Below are positions 17,403-26,156 of a stretch of DNA of 64,000 nucleotides, piece after piece. A program made the position numbers and the translations under genes. The stretch comes from Nocardia flavorosea (lineage in GTDB: Bacteria; Actinomycetota; Actinomycetes; Mycobacteriales; Mycobacteriaceae): positions 62,001 to 126,000 of the forward strand of contig NZ_JADLQL010000005.1 of the NCBI RefSeq assembly GCF_015477805.1, read 5' to 3'. Every line of letters starts with the position of its first letter. The first letter of the stretch is position 1. A model generated the notes under the pieces. The model was not told the DNA's origin. It ran no database searches and saw only the letters and a list, made by a program, of their open reading frames with translations.

Positions 17403-18322
17403 TTGGACTGTGCCTCTCCCTGAGCGTCGGCCAGTTCCTGCAACTGTTTCGCCGTCAACTGCCGCGAAATACCGCGCGAATAGTATTTCTCCAGGTAATA
17501 CTGGCCGATCATCAGAATGCTGGTGATGGCCAGATACCAGGTCGCGGTGACCAGCAGCAGCGGGATCGGCAGGAAATTCACGCCGTAGATATCGCGGGCG
17601 CGGCCGAACAGGTCCGTGCTGAGCGGGATGGCGGTGACCAGCGCGGTGGTTTTCAGCATGCTGATGAGCTCGTTGCCGGTCGGCGGAATGATCACTCGCA
17701 TGGCCTGCGGCAGAACGGTCCGGCGCATGGTCTGCGACCAGGACATCCCGAGCGCGATCGATGCCTCCCGCTGGCCCTCCCCCACCGAATTGATTCCGGC
17801 CCGGACGATCTCGGCCATATACGCCGCCTCGTTGAGCCCCAGCCCGATCACCGCGAACGCGAACGCGGCCTGCAGACTCTGCACATCGAGCTCGAACAGC
17901 CGCGGCCCGAACGGCACACCGAGCGCGACGTGCTGGTACAGCGACGGCACCAACCCCCAGAACACCAGTTGCACATACACCGGGGTGCCGCGGAAGACCC
18001 ACAGATACACCCAGGCGGTGGCCCGCAGCACCGGGTTCGGCGACAGCCGCATCACCGCGAGTGTCGTGCCGAGCGCCACGGCGATCACCATCGCCAGCAC
18101 GGTCAGCTCCAGGGTGACCACGGCACCCGCCGCGATGCGGGTATCCCGCAGATACTGCCAGTACACATCCCAGCGATAGGCGGGATTGGTCGCCGCACCG
18201 TAGACGAACAGGCCCACCAGAACCAGGATCAGCACGGCTGCCAGCCACCGGCCGGGGCGGCGCAGCGGCACGGCCTCGATCGGTTCGGGTTCTTCGCGTA
18301 CCGCGCCCGGGTCCGTCGTCAT
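17399..18322 (-). CDS. Polar amino acid ABC transporter, permease
   Basis: 307 residues with about five hydrophobic segments after a short charged N-terminus. The cytoplasmic loop AAYMAEIVRAGINSVGEGQREASIALGMSWSQTM is the EAA-type contact for the ATPase and is diagnostic for the HisM/GlnP permease family. The C-terminal ~30 residues are charged and cytoplasmic. One permease gene only, so a homodimer is expected. Sits between the binding-protein gene (75 bp upstream) and the ATPase gene (4-bp overlap). Confidence 0.92.
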   Translation of the reverse strand: MTTDPGAVREEPEPIEAVPLRRPGRWLAAVLILVLVGLFVYGAATNPAYRWDVYWQYLRDTRIAAGAVVTLELTVLAMVIAVALGTTLAVMRLSPNPVLRATAWVYLWVFRGTPVYVQLVFWGLVPSLYQHVALGVPFGPRLFELDVQSLQAAFAFAVIGLGLNEAAYMAEIVRAGINSVGEGQREASIALGMSWSQTMRRTVLPQAMRVIIPPTGNELISMLKTTALVTAIPLSTDLFGRARDIYGVNFLPIPLLLVTATWYLAITSILMIGQYYLEKYYSRGISRQLTAKQLQELADAQGEAQSK

Positions 18323-18397
18323 AGCAGCTCCATCGGGTGGTGTTCATGCGGTCCGAGGAGGCCGCAGTGGAGACGGAGGTACCGTCGCGTCATGGCG

Positions 18398-19300
18398 TCA
18401 GCTCCTCGCGCCGTTGATCACGGAGGTGCGCAGCGCCCCCTCCTGCACACCCCAGTTCTCGGTGATCTGCCGGTACTGTCCGCTGTCCATCAGCTGCTGC
18501 ACCGCATCCCGCAGGACCGGCGTGAGCGCGGACCCTTTGGCCACCGCCCACCCGTACGGGGCGGCATCGAAGACCGGGCCCGCCGGTTCGATCTTCCCGT
18601 CGGTCTGCTCGATGGCATACGCCGTCACCGGGGAATCCGCGGACATGGCGTCGACCTGGCCGAGGACCAGGGCGTTGGTGACCGCACTCTGCTCGTCGAA
18701 CGCGTCGATGATGATCGGATCCTTCCCGGCGGCGACGCATGCGTCGCTCTTGGCCGGAACTTCTTCGATATGTTCTACGGTCGTCGCCTGGACTGCCACA
18801 CGTTTACCGCAGGCGTTCTCCGGGTCGATATCGTCGCCGACGCGCTGCGCCCACTGCACCCCGGCGCTGAAGTAGGTGACGAAATCGACCTGCTGCTCCC
18901 GTTCGAGGGTGTCGGTTATGGACGACATTCCGATGTCGTAGGTCCCGGCCTGCACCGCGGGGATGATCTTCTCGAACGCCGATTCGGTATAGCGGGCCCG
19001 GATTCCCAGTACCGCGGTCACGGCATCCATCAGGTCGATATCGAAGCCGACTATCGCGCCGCGCCGGTCGCGGTATTCGTTCGGCTGATAGGGCACGTTC
19101 ACCCCGACCACCACTTCCCCGGCCGCGGCGATATCGGGCGGTACGCGGGCCGCCAGTTCCGGCACGGGCCGCACCGTGATCTTCGGCGGGATCGGCCCGG
19201 TGTCCTCGATATTGGTCACGCAGCCGGCCGTCAGCAGCACACCGGCGAGCGCGCACACCATCCACCGGATCCGGGAACGGGATCGATAAGCCACCGCCAC
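18398..19300 (-). CDS. Polar amino acid ABC transporter, substrate-binding lipoprotein
   Basis: About 300 residues. A lipoprotein signal peptide (RSRSRIRWMVCALAGVLLTAGC, shown here as an Arg-rich start, a hydrophobic core and lipobox LTAGC) precedes an SBP_bac_3 domain with VVVGVNVPYQPNEYRD, VGFDIDLMDAVTAVLG and DIGMSSITDT. It captures the ligand outside the cell for the two downstream components. The GTG at 19300 was chosen because it gives a normal signal peptide; longer in-frame starts add ~30 residues before it. Extra Cys pair (NACGK, DACVA) may form a disulfide. Confidence 0.88.
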   Translation of the reverse strand: MAVAYRSRSRIRWMVCALAGVLLTAGCVTNIEDTGPIPPKITVRPVPELAARVPPDIAAAGEVVVGVNVPYQPNEYRDRRGAIVGFDIDLMDAVTAVLGIRARYTESAFEKIIPAVQAGTYDIGMSSITDTLEREQQVDFVTYFSAGVQWAQRVGDDIDPENACGKRVAVQATTVEHIEEVPAKSDACVAAGKDPIIIDAFDEQSAVTNALVLGQVDAMSADSPVTAYAIEQTDGKIEPAGPVFDAAPYGWAVAKGSALTPVLRDAVQQLMDSGQYRQITENWGVQEGALRTSVINGARS

Positions 19301-19503
19301 TGTCCCACCACCTGCCGTCGCAACGAATATGGCCCACGGACCGCCTCGGTGGTCGCGGCCGGCACTTCCACTCGAGGACGTTGTCAGCACAGTAGGCGAA
19401 CCGGCGGTGCAACACGGCCGTAGTAACCGAGATTTGATCCGGCCGCACGAGCCCGGCCGATCCGCCGGATATCCGGCGAGTCAACCGCTACCGTCTGCAG
19501 ATC

Positions 19504-20037
19504 ATGGTGCAGTCGGTGGAATTACTGCTCGACGAGGCGGCCGAGCAGCGGATCCGGCGGCAGTGGGAACTGCTCGCCGCCGCGGGCCTGCCCGGTCTGG
19601 GTCGCGGGGCCCGCGCCGGCGATGCCGACAGTCACCGGCCGCATATCACCGTGGCGGTGGCCCGGCAGATCTGGCCGCGTATCGAAACCGGCCTGGCTCG
19701 TTTACCTTTCCGGCCGTTTTCGATCCGGCTCGGCGGTGTGCTGGTGTTCGGGGCGCGCCGGCCGATCCTGGTACGCGCGGTGGTGCCGTCGGAAGAACTC
19801 CTGGCCTGGCATCGGCGGGTGTACCAGATCGTGGCACCGTGCCCGGATGTCCCGGCGAATCTGCATCCGAACCAGTGGACGCCGCATATCACCCTGGCCC
19901 GTCGGGTACTGCCGCAACACATCGGAGAGGCGGTGAGCGCGGTAGCCGCGGACAAGGACACGGTCGCGACCGTGGTCGGGTTACGCCGCTGGGACGGGGA
20001 CCGCCGCCGGGCCTGGCCGATCGCCGAACACGGCTGA
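19504..20037 (+). CDS. 2'-5' RNA ligase/2H phosphoesterase family protein
   Basis: 177 residues with the two HxT motifs of the 2H superfamily: RPHITVAV near residue 47 and TPHITLARR near 125. Members are ligases or cyclic phosphodiesterases acting on 2',3' or 2',5' RNA ends. A TACCGT box 9 nt before the ATG suggests a leaderless transcript. It stands alone, divergent from the amino acid transporter operon. The cellular substrate cannot be deduced. Confidence 0.85.
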   Translation: MVQSVELLLDEAAEQRIRRQWELLAAAGLPGLGRGARAGDADSHRPHITVAVARQIWPRIETGLARLPFRPFSIRLGGVLVFGARRPILVRAVVPSEELLAWHRRVYQIVAPCPDVPANLHPNQWTPHITLARRVLPQHIGEAVSAVAADKDTVATVVGLRRWDGDRRRAWPIAEHG

Positions 20038-20160
20038 CCGGACGCCCGCGCGACGGATACGCGGCACGTAGGGTGGGGTCCGGTGGCGTACGACACCGCC
20101 GTGGAACAACCGCGGCCGGGGCCGGCGTTGCAGCCTGTATACCGACCACGAGAGGACGTC

Positions 20161-20544
20161 ATGGCCACCCAGACACTGACGCAGCAGAATTTCGATGAGG
20201 TAGTCACCAGCAACGACGTGGTACTCGTCGATTTCTGGGCTTCCTGGTGCGGACCGTGCCGCAGTTTCGCACCCACCTACGAGGCGTCGTCGGACAAGCA
20301 TCCCGATGTCGTGCACGGCAAGGTCGATACCGAGGCCGAACAGGGCCTGGCCGCGGCCGCCAATATCCAGTCGATCCCGACCATCATGGCCTTCCGCGAG
20401 GGCGTTCTGGTCTTCGCGCAGCCGGGGGCGCTGCCGCCGCCCGCACTCGAGGATCTCGTCACCCAGGTCAAGGCGCTGGATATGGACGAGGTTCGTAAGC
20501 AACTCGCCGAGCAGCAAGCCGCCAACGGCGAAGTCTCCGAATAG
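20161..20544 (+). CDS. Thioredoxin
   Basis: 127 residues, a single thioredoxin fold with active site FWASWCGPCRSF near residue 30 and the cis-Pro loop SIPTIMAF. It differs from TrxA in its last ~20 residues (MDEVRKQLAEQQAANGEVSE), a charged helical tail found in a mycobacterial/nocardial thioredoxin subgroup. It reduces protein disulfides using thioredoxin reductase. GAGAGG lies 6 nt before the ATG. Transcribed alone and closed by an 18-bp hairpin. Confidence 0.92.
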   Translation: MATQTLTQQNFDEVVTSNDVVLVDFWASWCGPCRSFAPTYEASSDKHPDVVHGKVDTEAEQGLAAAANIQSIPTIMAFREGVLVFAQPGALPPPALEDLVTQVKALDMDEVRKQLAEQQAANGEVSE

Positions 20545-20554
20545 AATCGGCGGA

Positions 20555-20602
20555 CGACGGCGGGCTCCACACTTTCCGGGGATGGTGTGGAGCCCGCCGT
20601 CG
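20555..20602. terminator. Strong bidirectional terminator
   Basis: Perfect 18-bp stem (20555-20572 with 20585-20602, CGACGGCGGGCTCCACAC and its complement) with a 12-nt loop, between the convergent thioredoxin gene and the LeuA-domain gene. Confidence 0.9.
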
Positions 20603-20646
20603 CGTCGTCACCGGCGCCGGGGCGATACCGGCGCCGGATCAGCGGT

Positions 20647-21087
20647 TCAGCGCTGGGCGACCAGGCGGTTCACGCTGGCGATCATCGCGCGCACCGAGGA
20701 TTGCGCACCGTCCGCCGCGAGGGCCACGCCCCAGCCGCGCCGGCCGTCGAATTCGCATTGCACGAAGGTGGCGGTTCCCGCGGCGGTCCGCCGCTGGTGG
20801 AAGCGCAAGATCTCCACCGGGTAGCCGGCCTCGTAGAGAGCGGAGGTCATGGCCGCGATCGGGCTACCGGCGGCCACCACCGAACGGGACCACCCCGGGA
20901 ATTCGAGGGTGGCGGTGAACGCGCCGCCGCGCGCACCGGTGGACGACCAGCCCGCGAGGCGGATCGGACCGGCGCATTCGCCGAAGCGTTCATGGAATTG
21001 GGCCGCGGTCAGCTCCGCGCATTCGGTGCGCAGGCTACGAGGAGCGGCGGTGGTCAGGGCGTCGTTGTCCAGAGTCAGTGTGGTCAT
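20647..21087 (-). CDS. Stand-alone LeuA-type regulatory (allosteric) domain protein
   Basis: 146 residues. The C-terminal ~75 residues (GSPIAAMTSALYEAGYPVEILRF, TATFVQCEFDGRRGWGVALAADGAQSSVRAMIASVNRL) match the leucine-binding allosteric domain of 2-isopropylmalate synthase, as in the LeuA C-terminus ending WGVGI..ASLRAVVSAVNRA. There is no TIM-barrel catalytic part. The N-terminal segment LTAAQFHERFG resembles the linker helices of LeuA. It may bind a branched-chain amino acid or pair with a catalytic LeuA encoded elsewhere. A Val/Leu-rich leader peptide frame upstream suggests attenuation control. Confidence 0.75.
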   Translation of the reverse strand: MTTLTLDNDALTTAAPRSLRTECAELTAAQFHERFGECAGPIRLAGWSSTGARGGAFTATLEFPGWSRSVVAAGSPIAAMTSALYEAGYPVEILRFHQRRTAAGTATFVQCEFDGRRGWGVALAADGAQSSVRAMIASVNRLVAQR

Positions 21088-21143
21088 GAGTACGTAGGTC
21101 TTCCCAGAGAAGGTCGGCAGGTTGGGGGACCAGCAAAATCGAG

Positions 21144-21253
21144 AAAAGGGGGGCCCGCAGCGAGGGGGCCGGTCCGAATCAGACCCCGCTACGGCGGGTT
21201 ACTACTACGGCAAGTACCCGCCCGGCCGGCTCGGCGATGCGCGCAAGAAGCAC
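21144..21253 (-). promoter_or_regulatory. Probable branched-chain amino acid attenuator
   Basis: Reading toward the LeuA-domain gene: a short leader frame, a small CCCGC/GCGGG hairpin at its 3' end overlapping the stop codon, then a GGCCC..GGGCC hairpin (21170-21152) followed by C's and TTTT (21147-21144). The run of three GTA Val codons and a CTT near the leader end would stall ribosomes when charged Val or Leu tRNA is scarce. The terminator stem is only 5 bp, so the competing structures need folding to confirm. Confidence 0.45.
21179..21253 (-). CDS. Putative leader peptide, 24 aa
   Basis: GTG start with GAGGGC just upstream. The peptide begins MLLARIAEP and ends VLAVVVTRRSGV. The VVVT-R-R ending recalls the ilvB leader peptide of Corynebacterium (VVVTARR, from memory). 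The three consecutive GTA codons are rare in this GC-rich genome. The same frame is open further upstream to an ATG at 21355 (58 aa), so the exact start is uncertain. Likely a regulatory peptide rather than a functional protein. Confidence 0.45.
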   Translation of the reverse strand: MLLARIAEPAGRVLAVVVTRRSGV

Positions 21254-21559
21254 CGCGCCCTCGCGGTCCGCGAGAATCGGCGCGGCACGTAGGCCGTCGG
21301 CGTGGATTTGCACGGTGTCGAGGATAAAGACTCCCCAGGCGGATGGCAACCACATACACGCCGGGGTTTTGGCTACCCCACAGTAGTGTTTCCGCTGGTC
21401 ATCGACACGTAACCCGGAGTTTTCCCGAACCGGCCGGTGACGCAGCAGACTCCAGGCCGGCCATCCCGCTGCCCGGGCGCCTACTCCGGCACAGCGGTTC
21501 GTAGGGCTCGAGGGCCGGTGGCCGGTCCGGGACCGACGGAAACCGGCGACACTTCCGGC
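21254..21559. other. Intergenic region polA / leader peptide
   Basis: Contains the presumed promoter of the leader transcript and the 3' flank of polA. Apart from the upstream extension of the leader frame (to 21355) I see no gene and no strong hairpin. Confidence 0.5.
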
Positions 21560-24304
21560 TCAGTGCGCGGCGGAATCCCAGCTGCGTCCGATACCCACCG
21601 AAACACTCAGGGGCACAGACAGCTCGATCGCCGTGGACATATTGTCGCGGACCAAATCGCGCAACTGCTCCTGCTCACCCGGTGCCACCTCGAGGACGAG
21701 TTCGTCGTGGATCTGCAGCAGCATCCGCGACCGCAGGCCCGAATCGGCCAACGCCCGGTGCACATTGATCATGGCGACCTTGATGATATCGGCGGCGGTG
21801 CCCTGGATGGGGGCGTTGAGGGCCATCCGTTCCGCGGCCTCGCGGCGCTGCCGGTTGCTGTGGTCGAGGTCCGGCAGGTAGCGGCGGCGGCCGAACAGGG
21901 TCTGCGTATAACCGACTTTGCGGGCCTGTTCCACCACGGCCTGCAGATAATCGCGGATCCCGCCGAACCGGGCGAAGTAGATGTCCATCTGTTCCTTCGC
22001 CTCCTGGGTGCTGATCTTCAGCTGGGCGGACAGCCCGTAGGAACTCAGACCGTAGGCCAGGCCGTAGGACATGGCCTTGATCCGGCGGCGCAGTTCCGGC
22101 GACACCTCGGAGATCGGGATGTCGAAGGCCTTCGACGCGACGAAACTGTGCAGATCCTCGCCGGAGTTGAAGGCTTCGATAAGCCCCTCGTCACCGGACA
22201 GATGCGCCATGATGCGCATCTCGATCTGGCTGTAGTCGGCGGTCATCAGCGATTCGTAGCCGTCGCCGACCACGAACGTATCCCGGATCATCCGGCCGGT
22301 ATCGGTGCGGATGGGGATGTTCTGCAGGTTCGGTTCGGTGGACGACAACCGGCCGGTGGCGGCAATGGTCTGGTTGAAGGTGGTGTGGATGCGGCCGTCG
22401 TCGGCGACGGCTTTCAGCAGGCCGTCGACGGTGACCTTGAGGCGGGTGGCGTCGCGGTGCGCGAGCAGATGCTGCAGGAACGGATGCTCGGTCTTCTCGT
22501 ACAGCGATTCCAGTGCGTCCGCGTCGGTGGTGTAACCGGTTTTGGTGCGTTTGGTCTTGGGCATATCGAGCTCGTCGAACAGCACCACCTGCAGCTGTTT
22601 CGGCGAGCCGAGGTTGATCTGTTTACCGATCACCCCGTAGGCCGCGTTCGCCGCATCGGCAACCTTGTCGGCGAACTGTCGCTGCAGTTCGGTGAGCTGG
22701 TCGATATCGACCGCGATCCCGGCGTCCTCCAGTTCGGCGAGCACCCCGAGCAGCGGCAGTTCCATCTCGTCCAGCAGCGGCCGCGATTCGATCTTGTCGA
22801 GTTCATCGTCCAGCGCATGGGACAGATCGGCCACGGCGCGGGCGCGCAGCATCTCCCCCTGCGCGAGTTCGGTATCGACCGCATCCTCGGCATCCAGCAG
22901 CGACAACTGCGGCGCCGCCTCGGTTTCGGTGCGCAGTTCCCGATGCAGGTAACGCAACGACAGATCGTCGAGGTTGAAACTGCGCTGACCCGGCCGGACC
23001 AGGTAGGCGGCGAGAGCGGTATCACTGGTGAGCCCCGCCAGAGTCCAGCCGCGGCCGCGGAGCGCATGCAGCGCGCTCTTGGCCTCGTGCAGGGCCTTCC
23101 CTGGGGCGGGATCGGCCAGCCAGGCCCCGAGCGCGGTTTCGTCCTCGGAAGTGAGGGCGGTGACATCGATATAGGCGGACTCTTCGTCTGCGGCGGAAAT
23201 CGCGAGGGCGCGCACATCACCGGCGGCCGGAACGCCGCTACCGGTGATCGAAATACCGTGCCGGGCACCGGCTTTCGCATGCTCGGCCAGCCAGTCCGCG
23301 ACACTGCCCGGCGTCAGCGTCTGCCCGCTGATCTCGAAACCCGATTCGGCTTCGACGGTGGGCGGGGCCAAGGTTTCGAACAGCCGGTCGCGCAGAACCC
23401 GGAACTCCAGATCGTCGAACAGCTGATGGATCCGCTCCCGGTTCCAGGCGCCCTGGGCGAGCTGGTCGGGAGTGTAGGGCAGCGGTACGTCGCGGACCAT
23501 CTCGGTGAGCTGGCGGTTGAGCACCACACTGCTCAGGTTGGCGCGCAGCGCGTCGCCGACCTTGCCGCGCACCTCGTCCACCTTGTCGACCAAGGCGTTC
23601 AGATCGCCGTATTCGCGGATCCATTTTGCGGCGGTTTTCTCCCCCACCCCCGGGATGCCGGGCAGGTTATCGCTGGGGTCGCCGCGCAGCGCCGCATAGT
23701 CGGGGTATTGGGACGGGCTCAGACCGTATTTCTTGTCCACCTCCTCCGGCGTGAACCGGGTCAGGTCGGAAACGCCCTTCCGTGGGTAGAGGACGGTGAC
23801 GTTCTCCTCGACCAGTTGAAGTGAATCGCGGTCGCCGGTGACGATGAGCACCCGGTAACCCTGCGGTACCGCCTGGGTGGTGAGGGTGGCGATGATGTCG
23901 TCGGCCTCGTAGCCCTCGATCGCCATCACCGGGATACCGAGGGCGCCCAGCACCTCCTTGGTGAGCTCGACCTGGCCGCGGAACTCGTCCGGGGTTTTCG
24001 CCCGGTTCGCCTTGTACTCGGGGAACGCATCGACCCGGAAGGTCTGCCGGGAGACATCGAAGGCGGCGGCGACATGGGTGGGTTTCTCATCGCGCAGCAG
24101 GTTGATGAGCATGGCGGTGAACCCGTACACCGCATTGGTGGTCTGACCGGTGACGGTCTGGAAATTCTCCGCCGGCAACGCGAAGAACGCCCGGTAGGCC
24201 AGTGAATGCCCGTCCAGTAGCAGCAGCGTGGGCCGGGTTTCCGGCGCTCCGGAAGGATCGGCGGGGGCGGGAAGGCTCGGCTGCGCAGTGGTCGGTGGGG
24301 TCAC
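21560..24304 (-). CDS. polA: DNA polymerase I
   Basis: 914 residues. Residues ~25-320 are the 5'-3' flap nuclease: DGHSLAYRAFFALP, AFDVSRQTFR, GYEADDIIATL, TGDRDSLQLV and DPSDNLPGIPGVGEKTA. The middle ~200 residues take the place of the 3'-5' exonuclease, but I cannot find its DxE motif, in line with the inactive proofreading domain of actinobacterial PolA. The polymerase domain has motif A DYSQIEMRIMAHLSGD, motif B RRRIKAMSYGLAYGLSSYG and motif C QIHDELVLEV. GTG start. It fills gaps in repair and Okazaki processing. Confidence 0.97.
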   Translation of the reverse strand: MTPPTTAQPSLPAPADPSGAPETRPTLLLLDGHSLAYRAFFALPAENFQTVTGQTTNAVYGFTAMLINLLRDEKPTHVAAAFDVSRQTFRVDAFPEYKANRAKTPDEFRGQVELTKEVLGALGIPVMAIEGYEADDIIATLTTQAVPQGYRVLIVTGDRDSLQLVEENVTVLYPRKGVSDLTRFTPEEVDKKYGLSPSQYPDYAALRGDPSDNLPGIPGVGEKTAAKWIREYGDLNALVDKVDEVRGKVGDALRANLSSVVLNRQLTEMVRDVPLPYTPDQLAQGAWNRERIHQLFDDLEFRVLRDRLFETLAPPTVEAESGFEISGQTLTPGSVADWLAEHAKAGARHGISITGSGVPAAGDVRALAISAADEESAYIDVTALTSEDETALGAWLADPAPGKALHEAKSALHALRGRGWTLAGLTSDTALAAYLVRPGQRSFNLDDLSLRYLHRELRTETEAAPQLSLLDAEDAVDTELAQGEMLRARAVADLSHALDDELDKIESRPLLDEMELPLLGVLAELEDAGIAVDIDQLTELQRQFADKVADAANAAYGVIGKQINLGSPKQLQVVLFDELDMPKTKRTKTGYTTDADALESLYEKTEHPFLQHLLAHRDATRLKVTVDGLLKAVADDGRIHTTFNQTIAATGRLSSTEPNLQNIPIRTDTGRMIRDTFVVGDGYESLMTADYSQIEMRIMAHLSGDEGLIEAFNSGEDLHSFVASKAFDIPISEVSPELRRRIKAMSYGLAYGLSSYGLSAQLKISTQEAKEQMDIYFARFGGIRDYLQAVVEQARKVGYTQTLFGRRRYLPDLDHSNRQRREAAERMALNAPIQGTAADIIKVAMINVHRALADSGLRSRMLLQIHDELVLEVAPGEQEQLRDLVRDNMSTAIELSVPLSVSVGIGRSWDSAAH

Positions 24305-24360
24305 ACCCGGAGAGTCTAGGGACTACCTCCGACACAGAGCCCAGGGAGTGTCGTCGCCAC

Positions 24361-25113
24361 TCAACCGACGCCGAGATACGCCGCTTGCACGGCCGGGTCG
24401 TCGAGCAGTTCGCGACCTGGCCCGGATTCGGTGACCGCACCGGTCTCCAGGATGTAGCCGCGGTCGCTGCGGGCCAGCGCTTGGCGGGCGTTCTGTTCCA
24501 CCAGCAGCACGGTGGTACCGGTGGCATTGATCTCGGCGATGATCCGGAAGATCTGCTGGATCACCATCGGCGCGAGGCCCATGGACGGTTCGTCCAGGAG
24601 CAACAGCCGCGGCCGGGCCATCAGCGCGCGGCCGATGGCCACCATCTGCTGTTCGCCGCCCGACAGCGTGCCACCGGCCTGCTTCTCCCGTTCCCGCAAC
24701 CGGGGGAAGAGTTCGAAGACCCGTTCCACGGCGGCGGCATAGTCGGCCTTGTTCCGGAAGGGCCGGGCGTAACACCCCATATCGAGGTTCTCCCGCACTG
24801 TCATCCCCGGGAACACACCGCGCCCCTCCGGCGCCTGCACCAGCCCGGCGAGTACCCGCCGATGCGCCGGTACCCGGCTGATATCGCTGCCCTCGAACAT
24901 GATTCGGCCGCTGGTCAGCGGAAGCAGACCCGAGAGTGCGCGCATGGTGGTCGTCTTACCGGCGCCGTTCGCACCCAGCAGTGTCACCAGTTCGCCTTCG
25001 GCCACGTGTAGTGAAATACCGTGCAACGCCTCGATTCTGCCGTAACCGACGACGATATCGGCCACCTCGAGCAACAGTTCACCGCCGGGTTCTGCGCGTT
25101 TCGGTGCGGTCAT
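24361..25113 (-). CDS. livF: Branched-chain amino acid ABC transporter, ATP-binding protein LivF
   Basis: 250 residues. Walker A GANGAGKTTTMRALSG, signature LSGGEQQMVAIGRALMARPRLLLLDEPSMGLAP and the C-terminal AAYLGVG typical of LivF. ATG 25113 was preferred to GTG 25116 because GGAGG is 7 nt upstream of the ATG; either way it overlaps the livG stop codon. Last gene of the livK-livH-livM-livG-livF cluster. Confidence 0.92.
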   Translation of the reverse strand: MTAPKRAEPGGELLLEVADIVVGYGRIEALHGISLHVAEGELVTLLGANGAGKTTTMRALSGLLPLTSGRIMFEGSDISRVPAHRRVLAGLVQAPEGRGVFPGMTVRENLDMGCYARPFRNKADYAAAVERVFELFPRLREREKQAGGTLSGGEQQMVAIGRALMARPRLLLLDEPSMGLAPMVIQQIFRIIAEINATGTTVLLVEQNARQALARSDRGYILETGAVTESGPGRELLDDPAVQAAYLGVG

Positions 25114-26156
25114 CACCGATCCTCCGATTCCTCGCCGGCGCCGGCGGCCGGATCCTGTTGCGCGCGCAGCGCCACGGTGGAGACCGAGACATCCTCGGCG
25201 GTCAGTTCGTCATCGGGCACTCCGAGGTAGGCGGCGATCACCGCCGGATCGGCACGGATATCGGCGGGCAGGCCGTTGGCGATCTTGCGGCCGAACTCCA
25301 GCACCACGATCCGGTCCGTCACGCCCATGACCAGCCGCATATCGTGTTCGATCAGCAGCACCGTGAACCCGTCATCGCGGATTTTGCGGATCAGATCCAT
25401 GAGCGCGGATTTCTCGCTCGGGTTGAACCCGGCGGCCGGTTCGTCCAGGCACAGCAGTTTCGGTTCGGTGGCCAGCGCCCGCGCGATCTCCAACCGGCGT
25501 TGATCGCCGTAGGAGAGATTGCGGGCCTTCTCCACCGCGCGCGGCGCGATACCGACGAATTCCAGCAGCGCCATTCCCCGGGTGATGGCGTCGTGTTCTT
25601 CCCGCCGGTGCCGTGCCGTGCGCAGTATCGCGCCCGGGACGGAGGTGCGGTGGCGGGCGTCGGTCCCCACCACGACATTCTCCAGGGCGGTCATCTCACC
25701 GAACAGGCGCACGTTCTGGAAGGTCCGCGCGATACCCAGTCTCGTAATCGCGTGCCGCCTCGTTTTGGTGAGCGGTTTTCCGTCGAAGAACACCGTGCCC
25801 GCGCTCGGCCGGTACACACCGGTAATGGCGTTGAAGCAGGTGGTCTTGCCGGCACCGTTCGGCCCGATCAATCCCAGGATCTCGCCGCGGCGGATCTCGA
25901 AACTCACCGAATCCAGGGCGGTGAGCCCGCCGAACCGTACGGTGAGGTCCTCGGTGCGCAGCAGCGGTTCGCCGATCCCGGTGCGGATTTTGCGGTGCGC
26001 GGCCACCACGTCGGCGACCGCGGTATCGTCGGCGAGCGCCGGATCGACCGCGGTCACATCCACCTCCCCCGCCGCTTCGGCGTGCGGCTCGGCGGTATAA
26101 CCGGCGGCCATATCGTCGTTGTCGAAGAGGGCGTCCCCCGCGTGCGGGCCGGTCAC
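25113..26156 (-). CDS. livG: Branched-chain amino acid ABC transporter, ATP-binding protein LivG
   Basis: 347 residues, about 80 longer at the N-terminus than common LivG; that extension is acidic and low in complexity. The ATPase has Walker A GPNGAGKTTCFNAITG, LFGEMTALENVVVG, signature LSYGDQRRLEIARALATEPKLLCLDEPAAGFNPSE and H-loop EHDMRLVMG. Start GTG 26156 has GGAGGAGA upstream and overlaps the livM stop (GTGA). A short acidic tail follows the family end AAYLGVPDDE. Confidence 0.92.
   Translation of the reverse strand: MTGPHAGDALFDNDDMAAGYTAEPHAEAAGEVDVTAVDPALADDTAVADVVAAHRKIRTGIGEPLLRTEDLTVRFGGLTALDSVSFEIRRGEILGLIGPNGAGKTTCFNAITGVYRPSAGTVFFDGKPLTKTRRHAITRLGIARTFQNVRLFGEMTALENVVVGTDARHRTSVPGAILRTARHRREEHDAITRGMALLEFVGIAPRAVEKARNLSYGDQRRLEIARALATEPKLLCLDEPAAGFNPSEKSALMDLIRKIRDDGFTVLLIEHDMRLVMGVTDRIVVLEFGRKIANGLPADIRADPAVIAAYLGVPDDELTAEDVSVSTVALRAQQDPAAGAGEESEDR

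Noticed and set aside
16626..18347. 573-residue fusion frame covering the amino acid permease gene and ATPase
   Set aside because: The first ~315 residues are an out-of-frame reading of the permease gene; the ATPase starts at 17402 with an ATGA overlap.
21437..23824. Long plus-strand open frame opposite polA
   Set aside because: It is fully antisense to a conserved gene, has no ribosome site, and its His/Gly/Gln-rich composition is that of a GC-driven shadow frame.
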